DNA from: Anisodus tanguticus
Lineage: Eukaryota; Streptophyta; Magnoliopsida; Solanales; Solanaceae
Length of the DNA stretch: 64,000 nt
Assembly (NCBI GenBank): GCA_034509755.1
Contig: CM067548.1
Location: forward strand, 8,019,188 to 8,083,187
Direction of reading: 5' to 3'
The notes under the pieces were generated by a model. That model was not told where the DNA came from, searched no databases, and saw only the letters and a list, made by a program, of their open reading frames with translations. A program made the translations under genes and the position numbers. This document shows, in pieces, positions 46,976-58,529 of the stretch. Position 1 is the first letter of the stretch, and every line of letters begins with the position of its first letter.

Positions 46976-47330
46976 ATTTAAGACAAGATTGTATTGTAAT
47001 ACTATTAGTGTTCGAAAGATGTCGGTCAAAAGTTGTGTGACCAAATCTGGATATGGCAATGGTTTTCTGGTAGAAGAGAGTGATGATGATGAACGTGTTC
47101 ATGGTGTCACCGCTACCAAGGCGGTGGGAACAAGCGCTCTCGAGAGCACGAGGATGTCAAGCGGGACAAGAGGAGAAGATCGAAGATGTACTTCTATCTT
47201 GCGGCAGAAGGCTCGTATCTATCCCGGACAAAAGATCCGAATAATGGTGAGAAGGAAATGGACACTCAGTCTGATGAAGTGACTGAAGTGAGCCAGAATC
47301 CGAAATTGGGATAAGTAGTTTTTCTTAATT
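46976..47330 (+). pseudogene. Start of the body of J, possible gag remnant
   Basis: A frame of 97 codons (46989-47282) begins after the LTR; it has an acidic stretch EESDDDERVHG and an arginine-rich end. I do not recognise a capsid domain or a zinc knuckle, so gag origin is an inference from position. No primer binding site like TGGTATCAGAGC is visible after 46975. Confidence 0.35.
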
Positions 47331-48439
47331 GTCAAGAATAAAGATTAAATTATGTCTGATTAAAAATGGATTAAAGTAAGGAGGAATATGAAAATAATTT
47401 ATATTCCTTATGCTTTAACAAATCGAAGTTTAATCTCATCTTCTTTTCCGTTTAAAGATTGGATTTTGTAAACGACTTAAGAAGATCCGTTCTTTTAAGT
47501 GTAATTACTAAAGTGTGTAAAGTATGTTCGCACATACGAGGGAGTAAGATCCACTGACTGTGCGAAAACTGTTACCACTCTTAAGTAAGCGCCAAGAATT
47601 ATCTCGGGCACCAATCTTAACGAAAGGAGTCTAAAAGTTAAAGACGTTGAGCTCCGTCATATTATTTGGCGAGAAGATCCTTCATAAGATGATATTGGAC
47701 ACTCGGTCATACAAAGCCTCCGGCGACTTTGGAGTGGGCCAAAATTCCTTTGATATGATTATATTGGACACTCGGTCATACAAAGCCTCCGGCGCGGAGT
47801 AGGGCCAAAATTCATTTCATAGGAAAAATAATGGACACCTAGTAAGGTGGGCCACGCTTTTCAGTCTTAAATGATCCGAAGGCCTAAAGAAAAGGCGAGA
47901 AAAGAAATTGGACACTCGATCCGCCAAAGCAACCGGAGTGGGCAGAATATCCGGATCACATATGATCCGGTTACGCCCTAACCACGGGTAAGAGGTTGTT
48001 CATGTGAAGCAACACCACCTCTAAAGTAGAAGGGGTTGGAGAGGTTGTCCTCAATAGGACTTCATGGATTGGGATCACTCAAAGATGAGGTGATACATAT
48101 TCCTAACTTGGTTTAAGGGACGCCGTTGGTCAAGTTTGGTTTGAGATTAGTCCAACAGTGTCCGTGATAACTAAGAATGGTAAAGTATGTCCGTAGCCAA
48201 ATGAATGATATATTTGTAATCCGTGCGTCTATGCCATCATAGATTAAGACACGTTAAATAGCAAGTCATTCAAAAGCTAACGATGTTGAGATTGTTGCCT
48301 TCTTCGACATAAACCCTCAAAATAAATGTGAGGTAGATGAAGAGGCAAAATCACCTTTCCAAATTCCGTCAAGGGAATAGCGAAAGAAGCACCGCTCCTC
48401 TAGAACTTAGTCACACCTAATTGGGTGATTTGAAGTTTA
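47331..48439 (+). pseudogene. Unreadable part of J (gag/protease region) with a repeat
   Basis: No frame or motif that I can name. It contains the four-copy repeat at 47691-47951. By position between the 5' end and integrase it should be gag and protease. Confidence 0.35.
47691..47951 (+). repeat. Four-copy diverged repeat in the body of J
   Basis: Units with ATTGGACACTCGGTCATACA, AAGCCTCCGG and GAGTGGGCCAAAATTC at 47691-47752 and 47761-47816, a short one at 47829-47856 (ATGGACACC..GTGGGCC) and one at 47907-47951 (ATTGGACACTCGATCC..CCGGAGTGGGC). The first two are nearly identical. Confidence 0.8.
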
Positions 48440-48870
48440 TACAAAATAGGGGGGAGACAAGTACGTTGTGATCTTCATTGATGATGGTACAACGTATGGA
48501 ATCCTTTGTTTGTTGAAAAGCAAAGATGAAGTTGTTGAAGCAGATAAGCGCTACAAAGCAGAAAGTTGAAAATCAACTAAGCCTACGGATTGAGAAATTC
48601 GTAGTGATAGAGGGGGAGAAGGTGAAGCATCGTTCATTAAACGACTGTTCATTTCTCACCTTAGTCCAATGGTGTTAGCCAAGCGCAAAGTCGTACGCCC
48701 AATTTATGTGGGGTTGCTTGGTAAAAGTTGGTATAATGAAACAGGTCAAGTTGTACCTAAGACTGTAGATTACATATCCACTGGATCTGCAAATAACAGT
48801 AGTGTTGATCGCCTCTTGGCGTCAAAGAATACTGAATTCTTTGAAGATAGCTTTCCTTGAAAAAGGAAAA
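48440..48870 (+). pseudogene. Integrase remnant of J (Copia type)
   Basis: GGKYVVIFIDDGTTYG.. and LLKSKDEVVEADKRYKAES (about 48453-48556) form the start of the Copia integrase core with the first catalytic aspartate. EIRSDRGGEGEA (about 48593-48628) gives the second aspartate. SVDRLLASKNTEFFEDSFP (48800-48857) is the end of the integrase part ahead of RT. The stretch with the catalytic glutamate is largely missing. Stops occur after KAES and FEDSFP. Confidence 0.75.
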
Positions 48871-50260
48871 GGGAGTAATTGCTCAAGGTTAACAAGAACC
48901 CGCGAGGGCCTGAATGTCCGGAACTAGACGTTCCGTATCTACAGGACTCAAAAGTTGTTGGCTATCCGGAACTTAATATTCCAGATATGCAGAACTCAGG
49001 GATTCTAGATGTTGAACCGAGAAGGAGCAAAGAGGGGACAAAGACTTGTTCCATACCTTCTAGCTTGTATGGTTGAGAACGAACCATGGACAATTAACAA
49101 ATAATTGTCATCTCCAAAAGCGTTGCTTTGGAAAGAAGCTACAAAGAGAGAAATAGACTCTATCATATAGAACCATACTTGCGTAATGGTTGATCTTCCT
49201 CCGGGAAAAGAACCTTTGGGTTGTAAGATGTGCTCCCCCGTGAGTAGCTTCACATCCAGGGCCATTGTAGTCTTACGTGGCATGGATGTTGAAACAGCCT
49301 TCCCAACCGGAGAGTTGGAAGAAGAGAATCAGAGTTGATTTGCTGAACTGTTGGGCTTCTTCCTGAACTTTTGGTCCTTGAAATGTTTACATTTTGGTCC
49401 TGAAAGTTTCAGATAAAACAGAAACAATGAATCTGACCACAGAAACATTGACTCTGAAATTAGAAAGCCAACAGTTGGAGAATCAACAGTCTGAAAGTAA
49501 AAGTCATATTGAAACAAAGTCTCGATATGAAAGATATGGGTATCACAGATGACATCTTAGGAATTGGATTTCTAAGACATCTAACGGACTGGTCGATAGT
49601 AGACAGTCTCGTTGAAGCCACCAATGGATAGGAATCATAGAACTGATTGGAATCATGGTGCACCCATAGACAAGGAGCGATATGCACAGGTCATGTGTAG
49701 TTCAATGTATTGTACACACTACAACCGACCTGGTATCGTCCTACAAACAGATCATTGAACTAAGGTTCACTGATGATTTCAATACATGATCAATAGAAAG
49801 GCGTTAAGTCAGATATGACGATATCTGAATTATTCGCTTATCTACAGATTATAGTATTCTGGATGTCCAGCGGTTCTGGGAGAACACAGTGATGCAAACT
49901 GGACATCAGATCTGAAGAACACCAAAGCCACAAGCAAATGTGTATGGTGGGTCTTGGAAAATCCTCTAAGCAAACTTGCATCGGCCGATTCAAGATGGAA
50001 TCGGAGTTTATCGCTTTATACAAAGCATGAAAGAAGTTGAGTAACTTCACGGCTCCTTAGAGGACGTCCCTTATTGGGAGATACACGTGTCTTCAGCAGT
50101 TATACACTGTGGCTAGCCGGTCGGCTTCAGGAAGGACACGGATGACGGCGTCTAGACATATCTTTTAGGATCTGTCGGAGACATAAGACCGTATGGCAGT
50201 TGATCATCACGGGTGTCACATCCTTGTTTACTAACTAAGGGACTACCCGGAGATCAAGTG
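48871..50260 (+). pseudogene. Reverse transcriptase and RNase H remnants of J (Copia type)
   Basis: EPRRSKEGTKTCSIPS (about 49014-49062) is the linker before Copia RT. VALERSYKERN and PPGKRTF-like pieces (49125-49215) are the RT start. MDVETAFPTGELEEE (about 49284-49328) is the core motif that precedes the catalytic part, but the YxDD motif itself I cannot find. FKMESEFIALYKA (about 49990-50030) is the Copia RNase H part with a family-like ESEFIAL. Many stops and shifts lie between, and the RT sequence seems shortened. Confidence 0.7.
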
Positions 50261-50939
50261 TTCTGCCTGTCTAGGGGAATTGGCTTAAAACCCAAACAAT
50301 ACGAACCTTTGCGGTGGAAACCCAACCATACTGATTGGAGATCCCAAGAATTTGGTTCAATGGGAAAACTAAGCGGCAAAAGGTTCAGTTGAGCGCTTCG
50401 GTGGAAGCAAGAAGCACTTCGGATGATGATTTCTGTACGGAAACATGAATCCAAAGCTGTTCCCGCGATAGACATTAAAGTGCTGCCTGCATGGTGGGTA
50501 AAGGTTAAGCTTCCAAACTTTTTAAAAGATCCTCAAACGGTTGAGGTTAAGGTTGTGGAACTTTTAATGATTCCTAACACTTGTGAAGTGGGGTATAGCA
50601 GGATACCTTGTAGGAGATCACCTATTTAAGTGCGAGGATGGCCGACTCAAATGAACGCACTTAAGAATCCAAGTGTGTCCATGGCCACAAACGGACGAAA
50701 CGTAAGAAGGAAAATGAATAAGAAGAGTTATTGTGTTGATATCGTTGTCTTGGCTTACACTAAACACCGACGGTTCAAGACATCACGTTCACCGCGTATA
50801 AGTAAGTAAGTCCGATGGTTTCAACTAGGGAAGGTTCAAAGCGAAAGCTACCTCTCCGATGCAATATCGTTTATTTGAAAGATTGCTGAAATGTAGGCAC
50901 CTTGTGTGTGCGCCACAATCTCTCTTTCATAGAGGGGAT
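50261..50939 (+). other. 3' end of the body of J
   Basis: No named domain. NPTILIGDPKNLVQWEN (about 50320-50372) looks like a conserved piece of the tail of this type of element. GCGCCACAATCTCTCTTTCA then AGAGGGGAT (50910-50939) is the polypurine tract side of the right LTR. Confidence 0.45.
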
Positions 50940-52456
50940 TATTGGAAATTAGCCTTTGGCGGGGAGATGCGTCCACCCATCTTTGATGAATTAAACACTA
51001 GTATTCCGTATGTTGGAGACCTTGTCTCTTTACACATGCATGATCTACGAAGTGAGTAGATGACCGTAGGGCCAAGAATCGTCTAATTTCGTTGAGAAAT
51101 GAAAGAGATATTGGTCCACGAAGTAAGGTGTTTGAGACATGGAAATGTGGTGTGGGACAAATCTACCACATCGGTGGGAATATGAAGAATTGCTCTCTAT
51201 ATAAGTCTCTAATGTGGTAAAGGGTTTGGATCCCCAAGGGGTATCCCATGTGTTTAAAGGAGGGAAGACCTAGATGTGTTTGGGTTCAAGGCTAAGCCCA
51301 CACGCGCGCGCGCCGCCGCCCGCCCGTCCGGGCCCGGTCCGGTCTCGGGCTCGGGCTCGGGTCACGGGTCGTGGGCGTGGGGCTGGGCTGTGGCTGTGGG
51401 CCTTTCGATATTATCTTTTTGGACCGAGAGAACTCGCCGGATGTACGGTTTGATCCCCGAAGTTTCATATGTACGGTTTGGACAGAATTCTTTTATATGT
51501 ACGGTTTGGTCCCCGAAGTTTCAATATTTACAGTTTAGTCCCCATACTTTCGGGAAGGTGACGGAAGGCCGTTGGACTGCATTTTTGGAGCATTAATCAG
51601 CCATTACTTGGCTGATTAATTCTCCATTAACACCATTACTTGGGGCATTTGGGCAGCCTTCTTCAAGGCCTTAATAGCCATTACTTGGTCGTTTTAATGA
51701 CCTCCTTTAAGGGCCATTACAGCCTTGTTTGTGGCTGTTGGACAGCCCCTCCTCATGCTATATATTGAGCTTCATTTGGCTGAAAACAAGATTACTAGAA
51801 AACGGGAAGAAAATTGAGCTGCAAACAGTGCAGAAAATAGCACCGGAAAGATACGGAAAAATAGCTTATTTCGCCACGAAATTCGCAAACCGGTGGTGTA
51901 ATTTCGCAAACCGTTGGCTGTAATTTCGCAAAAACGATGGCGGAAAAACAGTGACCAAACCCTCACGTATACACAATATATACACTACTGAGACACACTA
52001 TATACACAGAGACAAAAGAGAAGAGTAAAGAGAAACTCTTCCTTCCTATTCCATATCTTCAGCAAGTCGAGTCATATTTGTTTTCTTCGACGAGCTCAAC
52101 CTATTGGCTTTGTAGTGTTGAGATTATAGTGTTGTTTTATCTTGGGAGACTATTGCCCGCTAACGTAAAAGCATATATACGGGGCAATCTTGTCTTAAGG
52201 ATAGAGGGCTATCCTCGACTCAACACACAACGTTGTAACCGTCCAGATTTAGTTATTTCTTGATTTCAGGATATCAAGATTGAAGACACAACAAGCTTGC
52301 GGCAGTTCTCAACGTTGGCTTTGCTAGGTGATCAAGATTCAAGACACAACACCCTTGCGGCAGTTTTGAAGATTGACCATTTATTTATCCTTTCGAACAT
52401 TTGTAATAGTTATTACTTCCCGTACTGCTCTATAAAGTACCATAGAAATACCAACA
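50940..52456 (+). repeat. Right LTR of J
   Basis: It starts TATTGGAAATTAGCC and ends AATACCAACA like the left LTR. Most differences are one- or two-base gaps; the GC-rich block is longer here (51300-51405). TATA box at 51198-51204. Confidence 0.9.
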
Positions 52457-52461
52457 CCTAC
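52457..52461. other. Target site duplication of J, right copy
   Basis: CCTAC, same as 45481-45485. Confidence 0.9.
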
Positions 52462-54789
52462 TAAGTCAGTTGGTACTAGTTTGAAGTTAGGAAATAAAGT
52501 GTTAAATGGCATTGTGTATGGATCAGTTATTGTTTGGATTAATTTGATATTTGATCTTTACTCTGTTTATTCATTTGGTCTAAGAAACTAAGACTTGGCA
52601 GAAGAAGAAAATGTTGTTGTCATCCATCTGTTGGTTCTGAAATGAATGACATATGTCTTCAAGATAATACCATGTTTAAAAATGATAGCTTGAGAAATTA
52701 CTTGGTATTACAAGAGCTACTATAGCTAATTAGTGTGTCAACTTGAGTTCTACTAGGATAAAATGAACTATGAAGGTTTAGTTTATATTTACATATGTGT
52801 ATATTGTTACTTAAGGTCCTATCTAGTCTAAATGGGCTGTGTGTGACTCTTACTGTGTCATTTAGTCCTGTCTAAGTTGAAATGACCCCATGTATTAGGA
52901 TTTTGGCTTAGTTGAATCATGTTTTAATCAAGAACCATGTTCATTTAGTAAAACTTGCCTTCATGATCTGTGGATATATTAGTTGTCCTTTCCACCCCCT
53001 TCAGCATGTTCCTAATAGGATTCAAATGGCTCAATGTGTGATTACTCTTGTCTGGATGTGAGTCTATGATTATTGATCTCGCTTTGTATTTACATGTCAT
53101 GTGTGCATTTAGTTAAGGAATACAAGGCCATCTTCACTTCTGTGCTGAATAAACTGATTGCATGCTAGCTTTAATACTACCTTTTTTATGGTGTGATCTT
53201 AATCCCTTTTAAGTTATGATAACCTTGCCTGTTTCCTGAACCATGAATCATAGGCTTTTCCCTCAGTAAAATGGGCTCGAAAGTAGAGTTGTATGGCCAT
53301 AATGTACGACTATGACTGAACCTCCTATTTTATAACTTCATAGTTGTATGCCTAGTTAGGAAAATATTATGGTATACAAGTAATACACCAAGTGGTATAC
53401 AGTCAAAATATATCAATGTAGCATGTGAAAAGTGCATATTTTTGTATCATCCAAACCTTAACATATTAATCCGTTGGGCCTAGCCCACTTCTGATACTCT
53501 TTCTTTTACTTTCTCTTCTTCACAACCGTGTACTGGGCTCAGCCTATTGTTTGATCTCTTTTCTTTATTTATTTCTTCTATGTTGCTGATTCAATTTGAG
53601 TTAGCCTGTCTGCTCTGAATTAAGTGCAAAGTTATTATAGTTTGTTTGTTTACTACTCCATGCATATAATTAAGTGATAAGTATTTGGGTACGTCTAATT
53701 TGGGTCTACGTTTTCCCTTTGTATGATGCCACTGCATTAAACCGAGATGGGCCTTCACGAGGCCCCTCATTTCAGATCCATCGAGTAGGCTTTGCTACAC
53801 ATTCTGTCGATAGGGTTGAGGTCGAATCAATCCTATTCTAGCCAAGATAAAATTGAGCAAGGAAAGCAAATATTGCATGAAGGCCCAACTATGGGTAAAA
53901 ATAATCAATTGGTGGTCTTCGGTAGGCCCACCAGTCCGAACTCAACCTTCTTTCATTTGTTATTTTAGATGTATATATATATTGTACTTGTTAAATAAAA
54001 ATACTTTAAAAATCGGAACCTTCATTATGATTGGGATCTAGGATAGGCAAACAATGTGTATATCATTTAGTTTAGTATCACTTGAAAATGTTTTTAAAAC
54101 CCTTTTTAAAATTCGGTAAAAATAATTTAAAAGGGAGTGTTTTAGTTTAGAATGAATGAACTGTTTTGGGTTCTTGAAATCTGGAAATAGATAACAATTT
54201 TTAACTAAGTTTAAACTGGTTTTGGACTCAAGAGAAAATATGGGCCTTGGATTTTAAACTTTCAATTTGAAATAGATTGAATTCGACCAGTTTGAAGGAC
54301 ACATAAATTGGGCCTGAGGTACTTATTTGTGAACAAAAGGACCGCTGAGAAAACTGAACAGAATTTGGACATAGAGATAAGCATTTTTAAAGTTGTAGTC
54401 TAGGCTGAGCCCAATAGGATAAATGATTTTGGACATTAAAAGCCTATCTTAGACTTGAGTTGAATTAAGGATTATGAAATATGATATGGTTACCCTTGGG
54501 CAATACAGCATGCTATGAATAAAAAGAAAACCATTTTTGTTGTCTCTTTTTAAAAACTTGTACTTATCTTTTCTAAATGGAATCATACCACTTTTGAAAC
54601 TTGAAAAATGTTAGATAAAAGATGCAAGTGTAAAATTATCAAAATAGTTGGACTAAATGTGGAGTTCTACTTAAATTCGCATTTGAGTGTTCTTAATACG
54701 AAAACTAAATTGATTAAACATCTCGTGCACACTATTTTAAGGGAAGATTTTAACTCGTTGTTTTGAAAAATAATATTTTGAGTTTTGAA
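52462..54789 (+). other. Right half of the target region of J, no gene
   Basis: It continues 43876-45485. AT-rich; 53480-54420 has many words such as GGGCCTAGCCCAC, GGGCTCAGCC, GGGCCTTCACGAGGCCC and AGGCCCAACT. No open frame of meaning. A long old LTR is the most likely explanation, not proven. Confidence 0.35.
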
Positions 54790-55265
54790 TAAATGAAGTG
54801 ACAAGAAAAAAAGAAAAATCTATATGTGTATTAACTAAAGACTAGGAATTCATTTTAGACATATAAAATTACATAGATACGCAACATCAAAAAAAAAATA
54901 CTCTTAAAATCTTTTACGGAAGAAAAAAAAAAGTTAAAAATACTATTTTACCAAACACATCTAAAAGTACTTATGACTTAACTAACATCATAGGAAAAGG
55001 AAAAAAGATAAAAGAAAGTAAAGAAGTAACAGTTCAAGAACTACAAAAAGAAATCAATCAAGAAAAAACATAAATAAAAGAATTAAAAGAAAACAAAAAC
55101 AAGATTTTGATTTAATAAAAATAATCCTTTCAAAAACTATGCAGAAAAGCTCCGATTCTGAAAACTACGATTCCAAAAATCTCATAGAACTGGAAGAAGA
55201 TATGAAAAACGAAATAAAAAAACTAGAAGAAGTCCCAGAAGACTTTCTAGTGTATTAAGACAAAT
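54790..55265 (+). pseudogene. Endogenous pararetrovirus: coiled-coil-like stretch before the protease
   Basis: The strand is very rich in A. Read in frame, with stops, it gives a lysine/glutamate-rich segment (VTVQELQKEINQEK, about 55040-55085, and LIELEEDMKNEIKKLEEVPE, about 55182-55245) that looks like a coiled coil. By position it belongs to the polyprotein part between coat protein and protease of a plant caulimovirid. Coat and movement protein parts are not seen upstream, so the fragment starts near 54800-55000. Confidence 0.5.
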
Positions 55266-55560
55266 TACATCTAAGAAATACCTAATAAAAATAACTCTTA
55301 AATTCTCAGAAAATTTTAAATATAAAACAGTTGCCCTTTATGATACAAGAGCAAATTTGAATTACATAAAAATAGGTATAGTATCAAAAAATCTCCAGTC
55401 ATTCTAGGAACACCTTTTATGAATCTTATCACCCCATATAAGGTAGATAATGATTTTATAACTTTTAAATTCAATAACAAGAAATTAAAATTTCATTTTA
55501 TAACAAAACTGAAAACTAGAGACCTTAATCTAATAAGAGCATGTTCAATACACGAGATAG
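55266..55560 (+). pseudogene. Endogenous pararetrovirus: aspartic protease with an altered active site
   Basis: After KYLIKITLKFSENFKYK the active-site stretch reads YDTRANLNYI (DTRA at 55342-55353): the aspartate is kept, but the glycine of the usual DTGA is arginine. LGTPFMNLITPYKVDN follows at about 55405-55455 in another frame, the second conserved part of such proteases. A frameshift lies between them. The gene is dead. Confidence 0.75.
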
Positions 55561-56580
55561 TATAAAAGCAAAAATACAAGGAAAGACATATTACCTACAA
55601 GAACTGAGAAATTATTTTTCTTTCAAAATATTAAATATAAAATTAGAGATACTAGAAGTTAATGAAAAGATATCTAAACTCCAAAATTCTTTTGAAAACG
55701 AGATATGTTCTGATATTCCAAATGCTTTTTGGAGTAGAAAATAACATATCGTAGATCTGCCTTATGAAAAAGATTTAGACAAAAGATAAATTCCAACAAA
55801 AGCTAGGCCGATCCAAATGAATAGTGATCTTGAACAACATTGCAGAAAAGAAATTCAAGATCTTGAAAAAAAAAAAAATCCAAATCTACATCCCCTTGGA
55901 GTTGTGTTGCTTTCTATGTAAATAAAAATTCCGAAATAGAAAGAGGAACTCCTAAATTAGTAATTAATTATAAACCTTTAAATACAACCCTGAAATGGAT
56001 TAGATACTCAATCCCAAACAAAAAGGATTTATTACAAAAATTGCATTCTGCTTTAATATTCTCAAAGTTTGATATGAAATCTGGTTTTTGGAAAATTCAA
56101 ATTTCTACAAAAGATCGTTACAAAACCGCTTTTACGGTCCCCTTTGGACAATATGAATGGAATGTAATGCCTTTTGGTTTAAAAATGTCCCTTCAGAATT
56201 CCAGCGAATCATGCATGATATCTTTAATGATTATTCGAAATTTTGTATAATTTATATAGATGATGTTTTAATCTTCTCAAATTATATAGAAGAACATTTA
56301 AAACATCTTAAAAAATTCCTTACAAAGAAAAATGGTTTAGAAGTTTCCAAATAAAAAATGAGTCTATTTCAAATCAGGATAAGATTTCTTGGACATTATA
56401 TATCCGATGGTACGATCACCCCTATAGAAAGGTCCTTAGAATTCAAAAATAAATTTCCTGATAAAATCCCTGATAAAATTAAATTACAAAGATTCTTAGG
56501 AAGCTTAAACCCTAAACCACTTCATGATAGACTAAAGAAAACACTGCTCAATTTGTGTCCAGAGGATTAAAAAGCAAGTG
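55561..56580 (+). pseudogene. Endogenous pararetrovirus: reverse transcriptase
   Basis: The domain begins at about 55745 (HIVDLPYEKDLD) and shows KARPIQMNSDLEQHCRKEI, then KFDMKSGFWKIQIS with DRYKTAFTVPFGQYEWNVMP (56065-56172), and, after a one-base shift, the catalytic YIDD at 56253-56264. The last part LFQIRIRFLGHYISDGTITP (from about 56364) and QRFLGSLN agree with caulimovirid RT. The W-rich KSGFW and YEWNVMPFGL parts separate it clearly from the Ty3 and Copia RTs of this window. Stops and at least three frameshifts break it. The episomal relative would copy the viral RNA to DNA. Confidence 0.85.
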
Positions 56581-57020
56581 CTAGAAATCCCGTGTCTTCA
56601 TATAGCAGACCCTCATCTGCCTAAAATAGTAGAGACATACGCCTCTAACTTAGGATATGGGGTATCTTGAAGCAGAAATCATGGGGGAGAGAATGTATAG
56701 TACAGGATGCTTCTGCCCATTGGAATGACACCTAGAAAAATTATTCTACCATTAAAAAAGAAATTTTGAGCATTGTTTTATACATACAAAAATTTCAAAG
56801 TGATTTACTAAATCAAAAAAATTTACTCAGAATTGATTGCAAAAGTGTCAAAGAAGTTTTACAAAAAAATGTTCAAAATCTTGCATCAAAATAGATTTTT
56901 GCACGATGGCAAGCAATTCTTAGCATTTTTTATTTCGATATTGAATATATTAAAGGAGAAACAAATTATATTCCATATTTCTTAACCCGTGAATTCCTCC
57001 AAAATATGAGAAATGCCTAG
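56581..57020 (+). pseudogene. Endogenous pararetrovirus: RNase H
   Basis: After a worn start, NYSTIKKEILSIVLYIQKFQ (about 56738-56797), LLRIDCKSVKEVLQ and FARWQAILSIFYFDIEYIKG (about 56897-56955) can be read, then TNYIPYFLTREFLQ to 57005, the end of the polymerase polyprotein. The D of RIDCK and E of KKEIL catalytic positions are visible. A stop follows NLASK. Confidence 0.8.
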
Positions 57021-58372
57021 AAAACCCTCCAAGGAAGAAAAAGATAAAATTCCTACTCAAACTCCTGCTGAAAATTCAAGACATTGTATGATACAGTTAT
57101 GAAAGAGGAAAAAGAACTCAAAAACACTGCACAGTCTATGCCTAAAACACCAGAAGATCCCGCTCAGGAGACGACTACTGAAAACCTTTTACAACTCCTT
57201 GTCAAATCCCCAGAACTACAGAAGGCATTGATGCAATTACAGATTCCTAAACAAGAAATTATCCAGAGTTCAAGAGAGGTTAAACCCTCTCAATTTTTTG
57301 TTAAATTAGAGAAAGGAGAATTTTCAAAAATCCTTCTCAAAAACATTTTTCAAATTACCAACTTGTGGTATCAGAAGGTGCCATAAAACTTGCTTATGAA
57401 TTCTTTATAAAACCCTTCTTTAAAAATATTGTGACTATTGAAAAATAATTTTTTGATAAAGATCCTTTATGGCAATCCAAAAATATTTTAGACTAGGATG
57501 ATTTTATAAACCATGGGATATTTTCAAAACTCCCTATTTTTTACCAAGCTATCATAGAAGTATCAGGATTAGCCATAATAAAAAATATTTTTTATAAAAA
57601 TAACAAAGATCCCTCGTACTCTACTTGAAAAATAGTTATAGTGATTGGGGAAATGACCTCTCTCAATTTCTTAATTTTCCTGATACGTACAAAAATACCC
57701 CGTTCTTCGTTATTCCATTTAATTATTAGGATTACCAACAAGCTTGGTTTAATTCCTTTTTTGTTCAAAATGTCAAGCGAACCCATACCTGGCTCTTTTA
57801 TTTTGACACCTCATGCATTCCATCCCAATTCCAAACATGGTGGAATTGATGGTGGGAACAATTTGGATCCACCTTGAATATTTTAAAACCCCAAATTATT
57901 CAATCCTTTAACCTCTTTAAATCCCTCTATAAACCTACATATGAAGAAAGAAGATTCATGCCCCTAAATCTTTTTCATACCAGATTCCATCTGTTGTGGG
58001 TATTCCCATGGTTCATAGATTACTCTGACAATAAAACTCCGACAATTCGAAGAAGGTTTAAAATAAGACGGTGGGACAACTTTAAAATATCACTAAGTTT
58101 AACTCAATCAAATGTCCATGAATGGTTAAGTACTCAAAAAATCATTCATAAACAAATACCATCGCAAACATCGGAGCACACCCAATTCCTTGTCCAGAAA
58201 TCCCAAATGCCCTCAATGCTTACAACGGCAAAAAAATCCAGAAGAAATGCAATCGATAATTCTGAAATTTGCACTAACATATTCATCAAAGCAAGGCTCT
58301 TCATCAGCAGAAGAAGAACCATTGATTGATTTGGAAGACGGTGCATTTTTTGACAATAGTGGATTCTGATAA
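57010..58372 (+). pseudogene. Endogenous pararetrovirus: ORF after the polymerase, function unknown
   Basis: It begins with an ATG at about 57014 overlapping the end of the polymerase (MPRKPSKEEKDKIPTQ) and runs with shifts over 57084-57386 (TPEDPAQETTTENLLQLLVK), a worn middle with an aromatic stretch (about 57640-57870), and an open part 57874-58329 (RFHLLWVFPWFIDYSDNKTP, RRFKIRRWDNFKISLSLTQS). In the last part another frame gives an acidic end (SAEEEPLIDLEDGAFFDNSG, about 58305-58366). I do not know its function; in caulimovirids the place after the polymerase is often that of a transactivator/inclusion-body protein, but I see no proof. It is broken by frameshifts. Confidence 0.5.
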
Positions 58373-58529
58373 AATTGCCAAAAGAAGACAAAATGCCAGC
58401 AATAAAGTTCGGACAAAATACCGACAACAGAAAATGCCATCAAAAATACTTTCAAAAAGGTAATAATAAAAGTGGAGAAATTATGCAAAAATTCCAGCAA
58501 TAATGCAAGAAAATGCCAAACGACAATTT

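Larger units (their letters stand above)
45486..52456 (+). mobile_element. Complete Copia-type LTR retrotransposon J with a ruined body
   Basis: This is the one complete and recent insertion of the window: 6971 bases, two LTRs of 1490 and 1517 bases that agree almost everywhere, and a perfect 5-bp target duplication CCTAC on both sides. The domain order integrase (48440-48870) before RT and RNase H (49000-50240) is that of Ty1/Copia. The tract AGAGGGGAT stands before the right LTR. I see no clear PBS after the left LTR. The coding part is full of stops, shifts and gaps, which does not fit the youth of the LTRs, so it was probably moved by proteins of a relative. Confidence 0.9.

Noticed and set aside
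47691..47951. CRISPR-like array or satellite
   Set aside because: Four diverged units at uneven spacing inside element J; no spacer logic and no long array.
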